DNA of 19,094 nucleotides from Temnopleurus reevesii (taxonomy: Eukaryota > Echinodermata > Echinoidea > Temnopleuroida > Temnopleuridae): positions 4,573 through 23,666 of the forward strand of contig BQKZ01008865.1 of the NCBI GenBank assembly GCA_036244855.1, read 5' to 3'. Shown here piece by piece: positions 19,084 through 19,094 of the stretch (position 1 is the stretch's first letter; each line of letters opens with the position of its first letter). The position numbers were made by a program, and so were the translations under genes. The notes below the pieces were generated by a model that saw nothing but the letters and a program-made list of their open reading frames with translations, searched no databases and was not told the DNA's origin.

Positions 19084-19094
19084 GGGGGGGGGGG
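19084..19094. repeat. Terminal poly-G run
   Basis: Eleven G end the window. Together with the poly-G/N junction at 6591-6608 this suggests that long G runs break assembly in this genome. Confidence 0.9.

Overview
The window looks like nuclear DNA of a marine invertebrate animal, most likely a deuterostome such as an echinoderm. The evidence is an animal-type stomatin, GT-AG introns with consistent phases, AT-rich intergenic DNA, many simple repeats, a tRNA-headed SINE with a TAA tail, and several small palindromic elements. The exact taxon cannot be fixed from the sequence. Only two protein-coding genes are supported, both on the minus strand.

Layout, left to right. 18-698 is one imperfect palindrome with arms of about 330 bp. 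1250-1695 is a second palindrome, and each of its arms holds a tRNA-like module pointing outward. 2408-3247 is a complete, intronless stomatin gene with a TATA box at 3316-3325. 3330-10400 has no supported gene. It holds a spaced direct repeat (5251-5705), A/C-rich and GT simple repeats, a duplicated segment around a poly-G run and the window's only N (6478-6740), a terminal-inverted-repeat element with cytosine/guanine-rich subrepeats (7720-8239) and a long CAT/CAC microsatellite (8790-9226). 10407-10580 is a short inverted-repeat element flanked by TA, of pogo/Tc1-mariner type.

13525-17562 is the 3' part of a multi-exon gene: three coding exons (17562-15529, 14903-14762, 14123-13525) whose splice sites and phases agree. 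They encode at least 924 residues of a serine-rich, basic, low-complexity protein with three [ST]-x-I-P motifs of the kind that bind EB proteins at microtubule plus ends, followed by an acidic, more ordered C-terminal part. I do not recognise the family by name. Its 5' exons must lie beyond 17562, most likely outside the window.

The right end (17998-19094) is a repeat cluster: an imperfect foldback, a SINE, a G-rich minisatellite of about 50 bp period, another foldback, and a terminal poly-G run that may mark a contig edge. The two genes show no functional link; the window's main peculiarity is its density of palindromic elements.
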